Origin: Robbsia andropogonis | Lineage (GTDB): Bacteria > Pseudomonadota > Gammaproteobacteria > Burkholderiales > Burkholderiaceae | NCBI RefSeq assembly: GCF_000970345.1 | Contig: NZ_LAQU01000014.1 | Location: 62,001-126,000, forward strand | DNA: 64,000 bases | Direction of reading: 5' to 3' | Shown here: piece by piece, positions 63,547 to 64,000 of the stretch | Position numbering within the stretch: the stretch's first letter is position 1 | How the letters are laid out: every line of letters begins with the position of its first letter | Notes under the pieces: generated by a model | Told to the model about the DNA's origin: nothing | The model's input: the letters and a program-made list of their open reading frames with translations, nothing else | The model's database searches: none | Position numbers and translations under genes: made by a program

Positions 63547-64000
63547 CTACAGATCGGACGCGGCGGCAACGAGTGTCGCTTCGAGCGCGAGTGTCGCCCG
63601 TGACACGGACGAGTGGCGTTCAACCGTGTAATCAAGATTGCCGAGCGGCGGAAGGTCGGACGCTAATGCTATAAGGCCGTCAGGGATGACGTACCCGCAA
63701 AACGCCGCAATACCGATTCCTGCCGCGGTAGCCGCGCGTAGCGCCGCAACGCTGCTGCTCGTTACCGCGATGCGATAGGGGCGCCCGGCGTTTTCCAACG
63801 CTTCGAGCACACGCTGTCGTGATACGCTCGGTTCCGGGTGCAATGCAAGAGACAGTGTCGGTTCTCGCCCGGTGAAGGGCGACCCCGGTCCGGTACACCA
63901 GAGAAGCGGCTCGGAACGCACTACGCGCCCACGGCGACTTCCGGCAATCCGTTTGGCGAATACCAAATCGTGCTTGCCTTCGTCGAAAGCGTCAAAAAGC
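63547..64000 (-). CDS. LysR-type regulator, C-terminal part (cut by right window edge)
   Basis: About 150 residues of a LysR effector-binding domain that continues beyond the window: LFDAFDEGKHDLVFAKRI, then RVVRSEPLLWCTGPG, AVTSSSVAALRAATAAGIGI and LPPLGNLDYTVERH. The pattern of strand, loop and the glycine-rich AAGIGIA helix is typical of LysR proteins. The N-terminal helix-turn-helix lies outside. The gene ends 31 bases before the MmyB-type gene start on the same strand. Its target cannot be seen. Confidence 0.8.
   Translation of the reverse strand, partial: LFDAFDEGKHDLVFAKRIAGSRRGRVVRSEPLLWCTGPGSPFTGREPTLSLALHPEPSVSRQRVLEALENAGRPYRIAVTSSSVAALRAATAAGIGIAAFCGYVIPDGLIALASDLPPLGNLDYTVERHSSVSRATLALEATLVAAASDL

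Overview
The window looks like chromosomal DNA from a Gram-negative betaproteobacterium, most likely of the order Burkholderiales. The evidence is a Burkholderia-type general porin, a membrane-anchored malate:quinone oxidoreductase, a VgrG-type secretion tip protein, many LysR, GntR, MarR and MmyB-type regulators, and the overall style of an accessory catabolic region. The species cannot be fixed from sequence alone. No rRNA, tRNA or CRISPR array was seen.

Layout. 1-2479 (minus strand): a glycan or modified-peptide style operon with a radical SAM protein, a family 4 glycosyltransferase and a second glycosyltransferase cut by the window edge. 2870-8362: an amidohydrolase relic, a marR / isochorismatase-like / MFS efflux operon, an ECF sigma / membrane protein / ferredoxin operon, and an IS3 relic beside a decayed LysR gene. 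8842-10557: malate:quinone oxidoreductase. 10723-18588 (minus): an ABC transporter, two DUF1989 proteins and a biotin-dependent carboxylase. This operon lies behind a clear guanidine-I (ykkC) riboswitch, so the cluster is best read as guanidine uptake and degradation rather than urea degradation. 19544-24536: an AraC/GyrI regulator, a LysR gene divergent from a CitMHS transporter, and an AtuA-like pair. 24818-34075 (plus): allophanate hydrolase, a BMP-type ABC transporter, a biuret-hydrolase-like protein, a second hydrolase of the same fold (triuret hydrolase is a candidate activity) and a GntR/FCD regulator. This reads as a biuret or triuret nitrogen-scavenging locus. Its allophanate hydrolase is the only one in the window, so it probably also finishes the guanidine route.

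34111-46893 (mostly minus): a carrier with a small partner, two aminoglycoside-phosphotransferase-fold kinases, an M20 amidohydrolase and a DeoR regulator in a tight operon. An amidase, a GST, a D-threonine-aldolase-like enzyme and a LysR regulator follow. 47138-52515 (plus): a double GNAT protein, two FAD amine or amino-acid oxidases and an aldehyde dehydrogenase. The substrate of this third block is not known to me. 52549-55427: a VOC protein, mntP behind a yybP-ykoY manganese riboswitch with a strong hairpin, and a frameshifted porin. 55603-61188: a vgrG island with a two-domain cell-wall hydrolase effector and a probable immunity protein. 61201-64000: a succinate-semialdehyde-type dehydrogenase, an MmyB-type regulator and a LysR gene cut by the right edge.

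Several genes are disrupted by single events: a frameshift at an A7 tract, two other frameshifts and one amber codon. Older relics are also present. Either this genome is losing accessory genes, or the assembly carries indel errors.
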